Assembly: GCA_004794655.1 (NCBI GenBank)
Contig: SMMW01000013.1
Location: 961,501-1,025,500, forward strand
Origin: Marisa cornuarietis
Taxonomy: Eukaryota; Mollusca; Gastropoda; Architaenioglossa; Ampullariidae
Length of the DNA: 64,000 bases
Direction: 5' to 3'
Below the pieces are notes generated by a model. It was not told where the DNA came from, ran no database searches, and saw only the letters and a program-made list of their open reading frames with translations. How positions within the stretch are numbered: the stretch's first letter is position 1; the number at the start of each line of letters is the position of its first letter. Position numbers and translations under genes: made by a program. Positions 24,077 through 35,744 of this stretch are shown here, one piece after another.

Positions 24077-24217
24077 GAGAAAACAGACTTCTCACCATTG
24101 TGAAAGTTAACGTTCATTTAACCATAAGCACCTGTTCTTGAAACAATATTTACAGATATTCTGTGAGGCAGAAAACTTATCTCTTCAAATACCATGGGCA
24201 CGTTTCTACATCAACAC

Positions 24218-27200
24218 TCATATTACTTCACTGTAGTAATGTGGTCGGTCAATTCCAAGAACTGTGAATAGTAGAGGGATGAAGAAGGCAATGACTAGAC
24301 CTAAAATCAAATAGGTAGTGTACTTGTAGGCCACCAGAACATTTGGATGGTGTGAGCTCACTCTTTCAAGGCCAAAAAAGCTGCTGAAGAAACGAACTGT
24401 GACGTATTTGACCACTGATTTAAGTGTCAGTAGCACTGCCACCCCTACTACAAACTGGGCTATGGACACTCTGAGCCACTGCAAAGTGGGCAGGTGGGCT
24501 GGCAAGGGGAGAGCTAAGCGAACCTCTTTTGAAAAGCCAAGCTGATAGTTTAGCCATGCTCCTATTCCGACCCCCACCAGAACAGAAGTTATTTGTACTG
24601 CATCCCCTTGGGCGGAGTTCTTGTCCTTTGATGGATAGCAAATAGTGCACAGTGCTAAGGAGGTTGCCATCAGCACTAGTGGAGCGAAGGGATGTGTCTG
24701 CTGGTAGTGATCATAACGTGCCATCAGAGGAGCGAAGCTGATAAAAATGATCAGTGCAAATAGCACACCACACACTACATCCTGTAAAGACAGAAAAATG
24801 GTACCTTCATAGTTCTCAAAACAGCATCAGATGAAGTAACATTTTCATATCAATCTACTTTGTATTAAAAAGTAGTTCGATAGTTATACATAACAATGGT
24901 CTGGTCATGCTCTTGGCTGCTTTTCTTTTGTCCTCCACTGAATGGGACTATCTTGTATAAAATAAAATATTTGTATAGCACATTTTAGAATTTACAAGAT
25001 GCACAAAAATGTGACACCAAGGAAAAGATACAGCAAAAGAGGGACATGACCATTACTGATTATAAAAGAGAAAAAAATTCTATAATGAAAGGAGCAATTT
25101 TTCAATCTTAATAATGAATAAAAAATATATTCTTATTCTGAATCATATCCCAATCTTTAACATAACTGTTAATAAAAATAACCGCTCTTATCCTTGTATA
25201 AAGTACATGTACCAGAACAGTGTGAACACCCAGGTAGAGGCGACTGTAGCAAGTTGATCCCCACCATAAGGCTGCCACAGCCACCACAAGTATCAAATGT
25301 AGCTGAAAAAATAAGTAGAGCGCTTATAGACATAAATGAACAAAGCATGATTTCCTATTGAGTAATATATGTACTGTAATAAATAGATGAACAGATGTTA
25401 ATAACTACAAGTATAAGACAGCTGTAAAATTTTGCAAGATCAAGATCTACAGTCATCACACTGGTTCCAAACCAGTTAAGCTGTACTCTATCAAATAACA
25501 CCCTTATACAGGAAGCCAAACAAAAGCTGTTTAGCTGCCTAATGAATTTATACTAAAAAATACCAGAAAAAAAGAGCATCATTATGAGAAAACTCAAAGG
25601 GAAATGAATATTATTGGAAGACATGCACACGCACATACCTTTCCCCCCTTCCCACAACATGCACAGTCGTACATTATCTACAGATTAGCTGCTGAGATAC
25701 TGTGCAGCCTGATTATCAACAGAAGAAAGCAAACCATGAAAGGATAAACATTATGGGAAAATCCAGCGCAGCTACTGTTATCAAGGTCGGCCTGCTAACA
25801 GTGCATCAGTACTACCCGCTTTTGCTTAAAGTTGAAGGTAAAGGCAAGTACCTATATGTAGCGCTGTTGGAGCTGCATTTTTTTTATTCTTTTATCAAAT
25901 CTTTACAGAGGAATACGTGTATATAATACTAATGAAGCCTGTTTGCTGTCAGTAATCGGACAATGCAGCAGTGTTGTTGCGGATGCTGCCTGATGAGAAA
26001 ATGACAGCAAATGATCGCCACGAGAACAATTAAATAACGAGGCGAGTGCACCCGATCCTTCTCATGCAGTCACCCTCACCACCATCTCTAACGAGGGCTG
26101 GTAATTTTATTTTACTTATTTTTTTTTTTTTTTTGGCAGGGCAAAACAACTCTACCATCTGACGTCCTTAAAGCAAAAATCGTCACTTGATTCGTTTCTC
26201 GACATACACGTGTCGGTGAGGTGTATTGATTAATCTGGAGTCTCTTTCTCTCTTATTCATAACATACATAAATGGGATCTTTATGAGAAGATTATATCTA
26301 TACAACCAGAGATCGTACAAATCATTAAAGTCTCTTATTAAGGAAGGGTGCTCACTGTAAAGCTAATGTATGTTTGAGAAGTATATTAGTTCACCCCCAC
26401 CACCACCCAAAAAGTGTGATTGACTTCGCCATGACCGCACATCAGGGGTGAGAAACCCTTTTTTCCTCTAAGCGCCATTTTGATAGTTATAGCATCGTTT
26501 GCGGGCTATATAAAATTATTCACTTAACTGTTTGGAGTCTGTAAAATATGTTTCTAGTTTGAAAGTTCCTAAAGGAGACAGTATATATTGTAACAAAACA
26601 TTTTCGCAAAGCACGATTCTCTGGTTACAGTTGTGTAGTAAACGTAGAACAATAATGATAATGACTATTTAATATAAATATACCTCCACCTGATGGAGGA
26701 ATTCGGGGCATTTACAAAGTGTCTACACACATGCTACACACACAGACATGTTTGCACTTCCTAAATAAACTCATAAACCCAAACTCCAGCCAAAGCTTTT
26801 TCATTTTCTTTTTCCTTTAGAAACGTATGAAAGGATTATGTTGGACACTCATAGAAGTAAACTGTACACTGCAGCAATGTCGACGATGATTTATTTTTAT
26901 TGCATCAGCCGACATGATCGAAGAACACTACGCGTATCAACAGCCGACATCAAATCGGAAGCGGTCTACCCTGGGCATGGGGTGAAGGTCAGATGCATGC
27001 ATAATTCTCCAAAATCGTTTATATGGGCCGCAGCCAGCCGACGAGAAACATACGTTTTTGCCCCCCGTCATGTACTCGTATGTGTTTTGTCTATCCCGTA
27101 ACTAATGTTCCTTGCTTGTCCCTAAAAATGTACCTTATTATTATTATTCACTTAATATACATCGATGCTGATATGAAAACAGGTTATAGATTAACTGATA

Positions 27201-28524
27201 TCTGGGGTTGCCTTAATGATCACACGGCTGTTTCCCACCCTTGCCAAAAAAATCATCAGTGTGCTAAGTGGATGACAGTAAATTATAACCTTTTCTCTTC
27301 CACGACATGCCCATTCTCCGCGGTTTTGCAACTCCGCCCCCGCCCCTCCCTGTATGTGGAGCAGGTCAAGAGGACGGTCGATGTCGCAACAATTTGCCGT
27401 CTTAGTCACGACAGAACACCGGGTATGCCTCAGTCTAACGTGATCAACGTATTTGCATAAAGGAACGAGACTGTTCACAGCACAGACTTTGATAATCTGT
27501 GTCTGTGGTTAACATAGTCACGTGTCAGCTATTGCCTGACGGGGTTCTAGCCTTGGTAAACATATATCATACTCTGTCATGGCACCAGTTAAATTATTTT
27601 CAATTGCACAACAACATGTTTTCTTTCTTCTCTACTTTCCTTTAGGTCCAAGGGTGTGAGGGCAAGAGGGTTGTGCGGGTGTGTTTGTCATTGAGTATTG
27701 TAGTGCTCATTCCGCAGGTACCCGTGTCCCTTTAGTGACTGAGAAAGCGACAGCGTATCACGTCGGCATTTGGCAACAGCAGGCTGAACGGTATATTGAG
27801 AAACTTGTTTTATCACCCTTGACGCCATGAAAGGAGTGAGCGAAATACTGCATCAACGATCACGAGGCATCTCACCCCCCAATCCCGCCCGCCCGCCCGC
27901 ACGCACGCACGCACACATACACTTGAGTTTAATATTTGTGGGATATTCACAGCAAACCATACCCAACTGCTCTTTACATCGTCACCGCAGAAATGAAAGA
28001 TTCTCTCTCTTTTTCTCTCATTAATCAGAAGTTACATACACTTTCCTAACGATGGCTGTCGCTGCCTTTAGTAAGACAGCCTCGCGCGGATCGACAAAAT
28101 GAAAATCATAGGTATTGGCAGGGCAAAATATGCAGAAAACTAAGGGGTAGCTGCCCACACAGTCAGAACCCACAAAGTTTAAAGGCTGAAGATCTATAAG
28201 AACAATAGGTGGTGTACGATGGATGTATGTTGTGACGAGGCAGACTGTCCCTGTGGTGTCTTCCTGCTCGAGGGTGTTCTTTTGAACACGTGTCGGTAAA
28301 ACTCGGTGTGTACGGATACATTAAAAAAAAAAAAAGTGCAAACTCACACACACCGTTGAAATGTGGGTTAGTGATGTGTTGAGCCACGTTTGTCGTCTCT
28401 TGAGCGCAGTCAAGTGTTGCGCATCCTTGAGAGCTCTATCAATATTCAACAAGTCAGCTCAAACCAGGCACTACAGGAGGTCACGGCGGCAAGCCCTCAC
28501 GATCCAACACCAAAGACAACACCG

Positions 28525-28596
<72 letters not shown>

Positions 28597-31500
28597 AACT
28601 GCCAGATTTTTTTGTATTTGTCTCTATTCATTGTCAGTACTTTTGTTCATCCTTCCGTCGTTCATATGTTGTTTGTTTGTTTCTTCTGTCCATCGTATGT
28701 TGCCCATGTCTCGTTTTTGCTCTTAAGCGCTAAAAGCCTACTTCTTAGGAGTGTGAGTATGCGCGATACAAAATTTTACATATAGCTTCTCGCGAAATAC
28801 CTCTCATGACAGACTTGTACGGTCTCTGGATTATATATATATATATAAAGCAGTAGCAACACACGCACACACACTGACTTGTTAGGGTAAAATCACGTGT
28901 GATGTGACTCATGTGAGCGCATAGCTAATTATGATCCACACTAATCCAGACTCCGTTGTAACCCGGCCCACATCCACTGTAGTTCAGGATAAGCCTGTCA
29001 ATGTGGGGCTGTATTTACCGTGGTCAAATAAAACAGGACCTCGATCATGACAGTTCGTGGTAGTCTAGTACAAAGAAGTATACATCCGTGATGTAGTGGA
29101 CGTCGCCTGACCTTGACAATTGATGGCCCATGGAACTTTGGTGGACGGGGACAAGTTCACCCGTACTCATGTCCCCACATTCTCAGTGATGAACCCAGTG
29201 AGGCATAACGATGGACTAAAAGCCCTGGTTTGATAATAAAAAAAATACACCCATCGACTTGAAAATTCTGAAGTTTTGTGAAGATTGCAAAGATTGGTCA
29301 GTACAACTCAATAAAACTCATAGAAATGACTCTACGTACGTCTGAGGTGCGATATCTTTCGGTGTATACAGCCTAGAACAAAAATTAGAAAGTCAACTCT
29401 ACAACAAACAGCAAGAAAAAAAAAAACAAACTACTTCACACACGCGGGCACATACACACGAACTCACGCACGCACTATGTGGCATGCTAATCAGAGACAA
29501 AACCGCATAAAACACTCGAGAAGGTGGCGTTCATACTTGGAGTGAATATCTGATGGAGATTCCGAGATTATCTACAAAAACAATGTATAAGTGTGTGGAG
29601 CCGGCAAATGCTATCAATTAAGATAGTGTTGTCGCTGAAAACAAAGCAGCTGCGAAAATCACCCGAGCAGGCAAAAGCAAACACCCACGTCGTGATGCAG
29701 GTTCACAATAGACAATGAGCACTGCAGCACGTGCTGCCATCTTCAAGAAAACATATTTGCATTTAAAACTAGTGTAACTGACCTTCATAAACGCTCTGTT
29801 GGATATTTCCGACATTATGTGGAGGACTGTACAAAGCATCGTGAAAGCCTAGTTATCACAGCTTCTGTTGCACTGCTCTCCATCATTCCATGGTGATTCC
29901 CATTGTGTAGATCTATACATTTCTTGCTCGTGTGTAGCTTTGTTTATTATTGGAGGTCAACACATTGTGGAAATTGGCAAATATGACACCTCCCACAAAG
30001 TGATAAAGAACACCAGTCTGCAGGAATTGTTACCGGGGTGGGGCGTCGTGTGGAAGTAGGGAGAACATAAAAAAAATCTTGCTGACTCGGATTAGGGTGA
30101 TCAGGTTATCCAACCTGTTCCTTCTCAAAATATTGCATCATGTATCAATATCAAAGAAGAGACACTGAACGCTATCTGAGAGATAAAGAGAGAGAGAGAA
30201 AGGAATGAGAGAGAGAGAGAGCGCGCTCTGCTGGTTAGGTAGCTTAACATTTTTTTTTAACTCTAAGAAGCTAATGCTTAAAACCTCCCAGCCTGGAGTA
30301 TGTGAGTTGTAAACTCACCGACTAAGAATGAAAAGATTATAAACTCTTACGATGCGTGACAATAACTTTGCCATGCGCGACTTTAAAGTTTTCCACGAAT
30401 AAGACTGAATAAGTAAGTCCGGTGCTGTGAATCCGGATAGACACGAGTTCATCCTTGTTTCCTACCCACCTGCTCGTAGTCGCATCGATGTCATCGCGAC
30501 ACATGACACCAATAGGCTCTTTGATGACACCATCATGTACTAACCCACATTCATTATGAACTCTTTATCAGGATCGTTAATGAGATTTATCCCTAACCGC
30601 TGCAAAACACACGTGACCATGACCTCGTACAGCGAGGAGGACGTATCAAGACGGAGAAGGATGGGTTATGATGTGGACACTCAGTTGGATTGTCAGGATG
30701 TGTGGCCTTGCGAAGCAGCAACGTAATGAGGCTGACAAATGCACGACTATCTTCGCTCCCGTTATAATGCGAAAGCTTGCCCCACCTGGCTGTAAACAAC
30801 ACACCTGCGAATCATCACGTCCCACGAGAAGGCAAAGGGAGAGGGGGGAAAAAAATCTTACACGGCGAACAAGATAATTGTGGACACAATGTCAACACAG
30901 CTTGCAGAGCCGGATTCTTACCCACAGCTGTACGGGGTTTATACCTCAACTCTTATTAATATATGTACCACTTCCGTAGTGACTCTTCCTAAATGAATAC
31001 ACCTATAGTTTATTTCTTATTTCACTAGATCCTTCATTTATTCCTTCTCTCTTTCTCTCTGTCGTGTGTGTGTGTGTGTGCGCGCGCGCGCGCGAATTCG
31101 TAAGTTTATTTTTAATGCTTTTTGTTACTTTCGTTTTTACAACTCTTTATGTACGAAAAAAAAAACCCGATAAGCTCCCTGAAATTGTGCGTAACAATCG
31201 TGTACAGCCTCAAAGCGAATAATTGCCAGCTATCATCGGCTATCTAAAGCTAATCGACATGTGGAAACAAAGAAGAAGAAAACCTGCGACTGGTGATGCA
31301 ACAAGCGAACACCCCACTGACCTCATACCGCTCCAGTATCAGCTTCGCCAACAGGAGGGGGATTCCGGTTCCAGCCATGGCATGGGTGGAGGGCATGGAG
31401 AACTCCTGCAGGTGCTGCGTCTCCAGGCGGATGACAGGCGGCGACGGTGGACGAGGCCAGCGCAGGTAATCCTTGGTGGCCTGTCCCAGGTACATGACGA

Positions 31501-32245
31501 GGCAGAACATGGTGGCGACCTGGCGGGTCACCACGGCATCGAAGGCCCACAACATGAAGGGGAAGGCCGTGAGGTAGAACTCCTCGTTCCCCAGGGTGGC
31601 GCCCATCTTGGCCAGCCACTTCAGCGCCGGGTACCGGACTTGTATTCGAGTGGCCACCTTTGTCGTCCGACCGGGCTGCTGGGTGGACGGGACAAGGGAA
31701 GGACGCGGCAAGCTGTCCGGCGCCGCACGGGTGGCAGCACTAGATGCACCGCAGATGGCGTTGGGGTTTTCGCCAGCAGCACCCCCTGCCGCGTCGTCTT
31801 CATCCTCCAGACACGGGCGAACGCCACTGTCGCTGCCGCCGCGATCACTGAGTTCGTTTGCGCTTGCCGCCGCGGTTGCCGCCATCTTTCTCCGCGTCGA
31901 CGCCGTCCCAGGAAGAAAGCGCCCAGCGTGACCGTTTCCAGCAAACGCCGCGCCGTTGGAGTCTGCATCGCTGTAGGGAGTTGGCTGCTGCCTTGGCCGC
32001 CACCGCGGGGTAGCGTCGCCATCTGCAGCGATGCTGTGCTGCAGCGCCGGGTGGCCGGCACTTCCGGGTGTATCTAGGCGTTGCCGCGCGACGTACGAGG
32101 ACGCGCTTGGGTGCGGCGACTGCTGCTCGTCACATGTCGCACTGGTATCGTCTCCCGGAACGTCAGCGGTCAACCGGACCCCGCACAGCTCCTGGAAGTG
32201 AGCGACGTGTGTCGGATCTGCCAGCCAGCGAAGAAGTCGCGCCAT
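24218..32245 (-). CDS. SGPP: Sphingosine-1-phosphate phosphatase (SGPP1/SGPP2 type), three exons, 525 aa
   Basis: This is an ER membrane lipid phosphatase of the PAP2 superfamily that dephosphorylates sphingosine-1-phosphate to sphingosine. Exons: 32245-31322, 25302-25213, 24781-24218. All introns are phase 0 with GT-AG ends, and the coding length is 1578 nt. The three phosphatase signatures are present: KDYLRWPRP (KX6RP, residues 258-266), MPSTHA with PSTH at 285-288, and SRLYLGVHTVLD (SRX3GHX3D type, 328-339). The third motif is cut by intron 2 just before its Asp. Several hydrophobic membrane segments follow. The N-terminus (MARLLRWLADPTHVAHFQ) resembles human SGPP2 (MAELLRSLQDSQLVARFQ). 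Between this and the first membrane segment lies a long low-complexity acidic/Ala/Ser stretch, making the protein longer than human SGPP1 (441) or SGPP2 (399). It cannot be assigned to SGPP1 or SGPP2 from sequence alone. Confidence 0.93.
28527..28592. repeat. (CA)33 microsatellite
   Basis: An uninterrupted run of 33 CA units in SGPP intron 1. It generates spurious Thr-His open frames on the plus strand. Confidence 0.97.
31066..31094. repeat. (GT)n followed by (GC)n alternating purine-pyrimidine tract
   Basis: A GT run passes directly into a GC run, about 29 bases of strict purine/pyrimidine alternation, ending at an EcoRI-like GAATTC. Sequences of this type favour Z-DNA. It lies about 230 bp inside the 5' end of SGPP intron 1. 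Confidence 0.8.
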
Positions 32246-32720
32246 TTTTTTCCCACCTATTCTCCTTTTTTTTTTCCCTTGACGCCTCTACTCAAGGTAA
32301 GGCCACGCACACTCGATCCTCCGCACAGAATATGGTAATCCACCCAGCACTTGAAAAACAACAACGGCCTACCTCCTGACCAGCGGAGACGCGGCGCGAT
32401 AGACTTCGCTCGACCCTCGCAGGTGTCGTCGCTCCCCTGAGCTCTCTATAACGCTAAGGGCCTGTCGTCAATCGCCGCGCAGCCAGCCAGCCAGCCAGCC
32501 AGCCGACGGCCCGCTGTGCCCCATCGCGACGGCGAGAGCGTCGTACCCTGGTTACCTTGATCGGGTGGTTTACCTAGCTGAGCTGACAGACAGCCGCCAC
32601 TGCGCGTGGTTTGTTGTTCGGCGCCGTCGTCAACGACTTTTGCTGCTGCGGCGCTGCGGGGAGGGGCGCGGCATGGGCCGCTGTGGACCGAGTTTCCTGT
32701 ACGCAATGACGCAGTAAAAC
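32246..32720 (-). promoter_or_regulatory. CpG-rich promoter region of SGPP
   Basis: Upstream of the SGPP ATG the sequence is clearly richer in G+C and CpG than the flanks, continuing from the GC-rich first exon. It includes a (CAGC)n-type run at about 32480-32502. It most likely contains the transcription start and 5' UTR. No sharp core element was identified. Confidence 0.5.
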
Positions 32721-33208
32721 AAAAGATCACGATGGAAGTGGTCAGAGAAGGGGCAGTATATAAGTATTCACACAAACACACACAGATGCACACGCGTACA
32801 CGCACGCAAGCACACAAACATGTGGAGAATCTATGACCCTTCATCGAGATCAATGTGAGGTTCCGGTGGGTTACACATCGTCACTGTCACGATGAGAAAG
32901 TGCGCGTGCGGCTTCCCTCAAGGTCGCCAAATCATAGTACTGTCACTAGTCAGTAGCTAATCACAAAGGAGCAACAATGTGTGCATGTTAGACCCTGGTA
33001 AGAGTCTCGCTCTCACACACACACGCACACCCAGACACAAGCGCGCGGGGGTGATGGTGGAGGGAAGAAAGAGTATCCTTTCACTGTATATTAAGGCACG
33101 TTTTTACATTAACACCCTCCCCCACTCTTTCTTTTTTCTTGTTTTCGCTTAGCTTCTTTGCCTCCCTTTTCTGTTTCTCCAAGCGCACTAACGACGTTGT
33201 GTGAGTCA

Positions 33209-33214
<6 letters not shown>

Positions 33215-33262
<48 letters not shown>
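33215..33262. repeat. (GT)n microsatellite
   Basis: A run of about 24 GT units following a short imperfect lead (GTGCGTGT). Confidence 0.95.
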
Positions 33263-33263
<1 letters not shown>

Positions 33264-33668
33264 GTTATTGTTTCTGTCACCTGACTCAAAATTCAAGAAA
33301 GAACCGGTAGAACCCTGACATCGACTCTGTGGTGACAATGCTCGCCAGGATTGTATACACAGCAGTTAGTGGTTGCAGTAATGTTTGTCGAGGCGCGACC
33401 ACGTGACTATGATACAATCATTAATTAAGTCACTTTCGTCCTCTTTGGAGGAAAACGAACACGAAGCAAACAATGATAAACTTCCCAGGAAAATTCGGTT
33501 TTCATCAAATCTGTATCTAGCTCATCACTAAACATCTTCTCTGACGTGAGCTATAGTGATGACAAGCAATGCTGAATCATTTAAAGACTGCGCAAGATTT
33601 CCAGTTTGACAAATCTGCAGCAATGACCTATAGTAGGAAGCACGGTTGCAACACTCGTAGGATTACGA

Positions 33669-33840
33669 CACCAGGAACCCCTACTTGCAACAGTCACGGG
33701 ATGTAAGCTGGTCTGGTTTGGCCATGTGAAACGGCACGACACCTTGTCGGAGACTTTCCTTCATTCAGTACAGAGGATTAGTTTTCTCACACAGGGAGAA
33801 AAGGATGACATTGAGCAGAAGAAACAAGGAAATGGCTACT
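33669..33840 (+). mobile_element. Degenerate non-LTR retrotransposon (LINE) fragment
   Basis: The plus-strand frame from 33669 reads HQEPLLATVTGCKLVWFGHV, then KRHDTLSETFL. This is the conserved block downstream of reverse transcriptase in a widespread LINE group (typically QEPLLATVKRRKLAWFGHV, then TRHDSLSKTIL). Immediately after, the frame decays. Upstream, 33559-33665 may hold an eroded ENKCLRRLLRIS segment. It belongs to the same family as the copy at 57765-58412. It is a dead fragment of a few hundred bases. Confidence 0.7.
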
Positions 33841-34267
33841 GAAAACAGTCCTGAAGCTCATGGATGGATCATTGGCGTTATTGCCCTAAGAGAAGAGAGA
33901 GAGAGAGAGTGTTTGTGTGTGTTGATGGATGCGCCAGTGCTTTTGCTTATGTGTACATATGTTACAAAGGGTATGAAGCGTGAATTAATTACGACAAAAT
34001 ATTAAGTAAAAAATCGGCTATATATAAAGAGATAAATAATATAAGACTAGACAAAAGAGGGGAAGTCCACTAAGTGTTACGGCTCTTTTTATTACCATCT
34101 TTTGTTATCTCTATTCAATCACCGTGAGGATTTTTTAACGAGTTCTGTTCACTGCAGCCGCTGGCTACAAAGGTTTCGAAACCTATAATTGCTATCAATT
34201 ATAGCAGCCAGCACGTATTTTACAAAGGCACCTGTGGAGAAGGCACACGCAATCTAATTTCAATTAC

Positions 34268-34352
34268 GGTTCAGCAGGTGTCGCGAGCTGGAGACAGCTA
34301 CAGCCGAGGGAGTGTGACAGCGGTAACCCCTTCGCCACTAAACCAGGACCTT
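34268..34352 (-). repeat. tRNA-derived SINE head (degenerate)
   Basis: On the minus strand the sequence begins GGTCCTGGTTTAGTGGCGAA and continues GGGGTTACCGC, with an A-box-like TGGCGAAGGGG and a B-box-like AGCTCGCGAC about 45 bases further. The pattern parallels the head of the 39-kb SINE. It is too diverged to be a functional tRNA gene. Confidence 0.45.
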
Positions 34353-34722
34353 GATGTCCTGGTGTTGACGTACAACGCCTTTTTATTGTCCGTCTCTAAT
34401 GTTAGGCGGTATTTTGTTACACAGCCGCCTTTCTCAATCTGCTGGCATGCTTTTCTGTCGTCGTCATACCGAAGTGCACATTAACCCCCCCTCTCTCTCT
34501 GCGTGCACATAGTTCATAAAACGACAGAAAGAAAAAAACGTCCTTTTAATTTGTAAAATGCAGTGTGTGACAGGTGCGTCTGTTTTGCTATATTACCTCT
34601 CACTATTATGCTCTCTACCTGAATCTTTATCTGATAACGATATTTTACGTGCCACAGGTGCGGGATCCGTCTTGCAAGATTAGTTTCTCTCTACGGAGGA
34701 TCATGGCCTTCGGCCTGTTGAC

Positions 34723-34899
34723 CTGCTGAGAGCGAGAAAAGGTCAGATCGTAGTTCGATCGCACGAACATCAACACCCACTAGCTTGACAATGATGGTGT
34801 GACGACATCTTTCATCATGAACTCTGAACTCAAGTGTGTCGTTGTCATTCTCCGCCTGGACGCCGTATGCGGGACACTTGAATCTGACTGCAGGATCAA
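34723..34899 (-). other. Possible orphan coding exon, phase 1-1, 177 nt
   Basis: On the minus strand an acceptor (ACATATTTTCAG) is followed by an open stretch of 58 codons ending at a donor-like CAG|GTCAAC. Both boundaries are phase 1, the class typical of shuffled extracellular modules. The translation contains VRFKCPAYGVQAENDNDTLE and DERCRHTIIVKLVGVDVRAI: two cysteines and alternating hydrophobic residues as in beta-strands. I do not recognise the family, and I found no neighbouring exons that would complete a gene, so it may be an orphan exon, a pseudogene piece or chance. Confidence 0.3.
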
Positions 34900-35709
34900 C
34901 TGAAAATATGTTCCTCATATGAACGATACGTTTATGTTGCTAGAAAAAGACATTTCTGAGATGTACTACCTTCACAACTGTCTCGCTTTCTCAAATCGTG
35001 AGGCTCATGATTCTTAGATAAATGCATAAATCAGAACAATCAGGCATATAAACAAACAAGCGAACACAAAAGCAAACAAACAAGCAAGGTCTGCACATTT
35101 TGTTTATTTCCGTTCAGGTCTTTATATTCCTCATTTCCTCTATTTCTACTGCCACCAAGATCAAAGAGGATCATGTTTCAAGATAGCCCAGCTTAGGGAA
35201 AGGGGGGGGGTGTCCTTTACTATACTGGCATGCAGTTTACAAAACGTATAGCGATTAAAGGTTTCTTTATCTATTAAAAACAATTTCATGCAATGAAGAT
35301 AGGGTTGGCCTCCTATGTGACCATGGCCGGATGTAAACAGATCTGGCACTTAAAATAATTTCAGTCATGTTCATCAAGAAAGTCAGTAATCGTAGCCAAG
35401 ACGGTTAGAGTGAGCATAAAGACAATGCTTATAGCAAGCCAGACATCCACAAGTGAGAAGTGTAGACAACGACCAAGTTTATTGATAACAATAATTCTTT
35501 TATTGCGCAAGGTTCTAATTAGCAGGTACATTCGCACTCACGCGCACAGACACGAACGCGCGCACACCCAAGAGAGTCAATCTGTTAAACATTTCTGTAA
35601 AAGACTACCTTTAAGGCGTTTTTCTTAAAGTTTTTTGTGTCAGTGTACGTCGTAAGAGCACTGGCAGGGAATTTCACATTGTAGGTCCAAATACTTCAAC
35701 AGATCGCTC

Positions 35710-35743
<34 letters not shown>
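35710..35743. repeat. (GT)n microsatellite
   Basis: About 17 uninterrupted TG/GT units. Confidence 0.95.

Positions 35744-35744
<1 letters not shown>

Larger units (their letters stand above)
25303..31321 (-). other. SGPP intron 1 (6.0 kb)
   Basis: The donor GAG|GTCAGT is at 31322/31321 and the acceptor TTTTTTCAG|CTAC at 25303/25302. The intron contains a 66-bp (CA)n run (28527-28592), a (GA)n-rich patch near 30190-30225, a (GT)n(GC)n tract at 31066-31094, and a GC-rich CCCG/CACG repeat near 27887-27913. No internal gene is recognisable on either strand. Confidence 0.8.

Noticed and set aside
28361..28785. Open frames with Thr-His runs
   Set aside because: Produced by the (CA)33 microsatellite in an SGPP intron; not a protein.
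31223..32077. 284-codon plus-strand frame over SGPP exon 1
   Set aside because: It is antisense to the clearly conserved SGPP coding sequence; long shadow frames are expected in GC-rich DNA.
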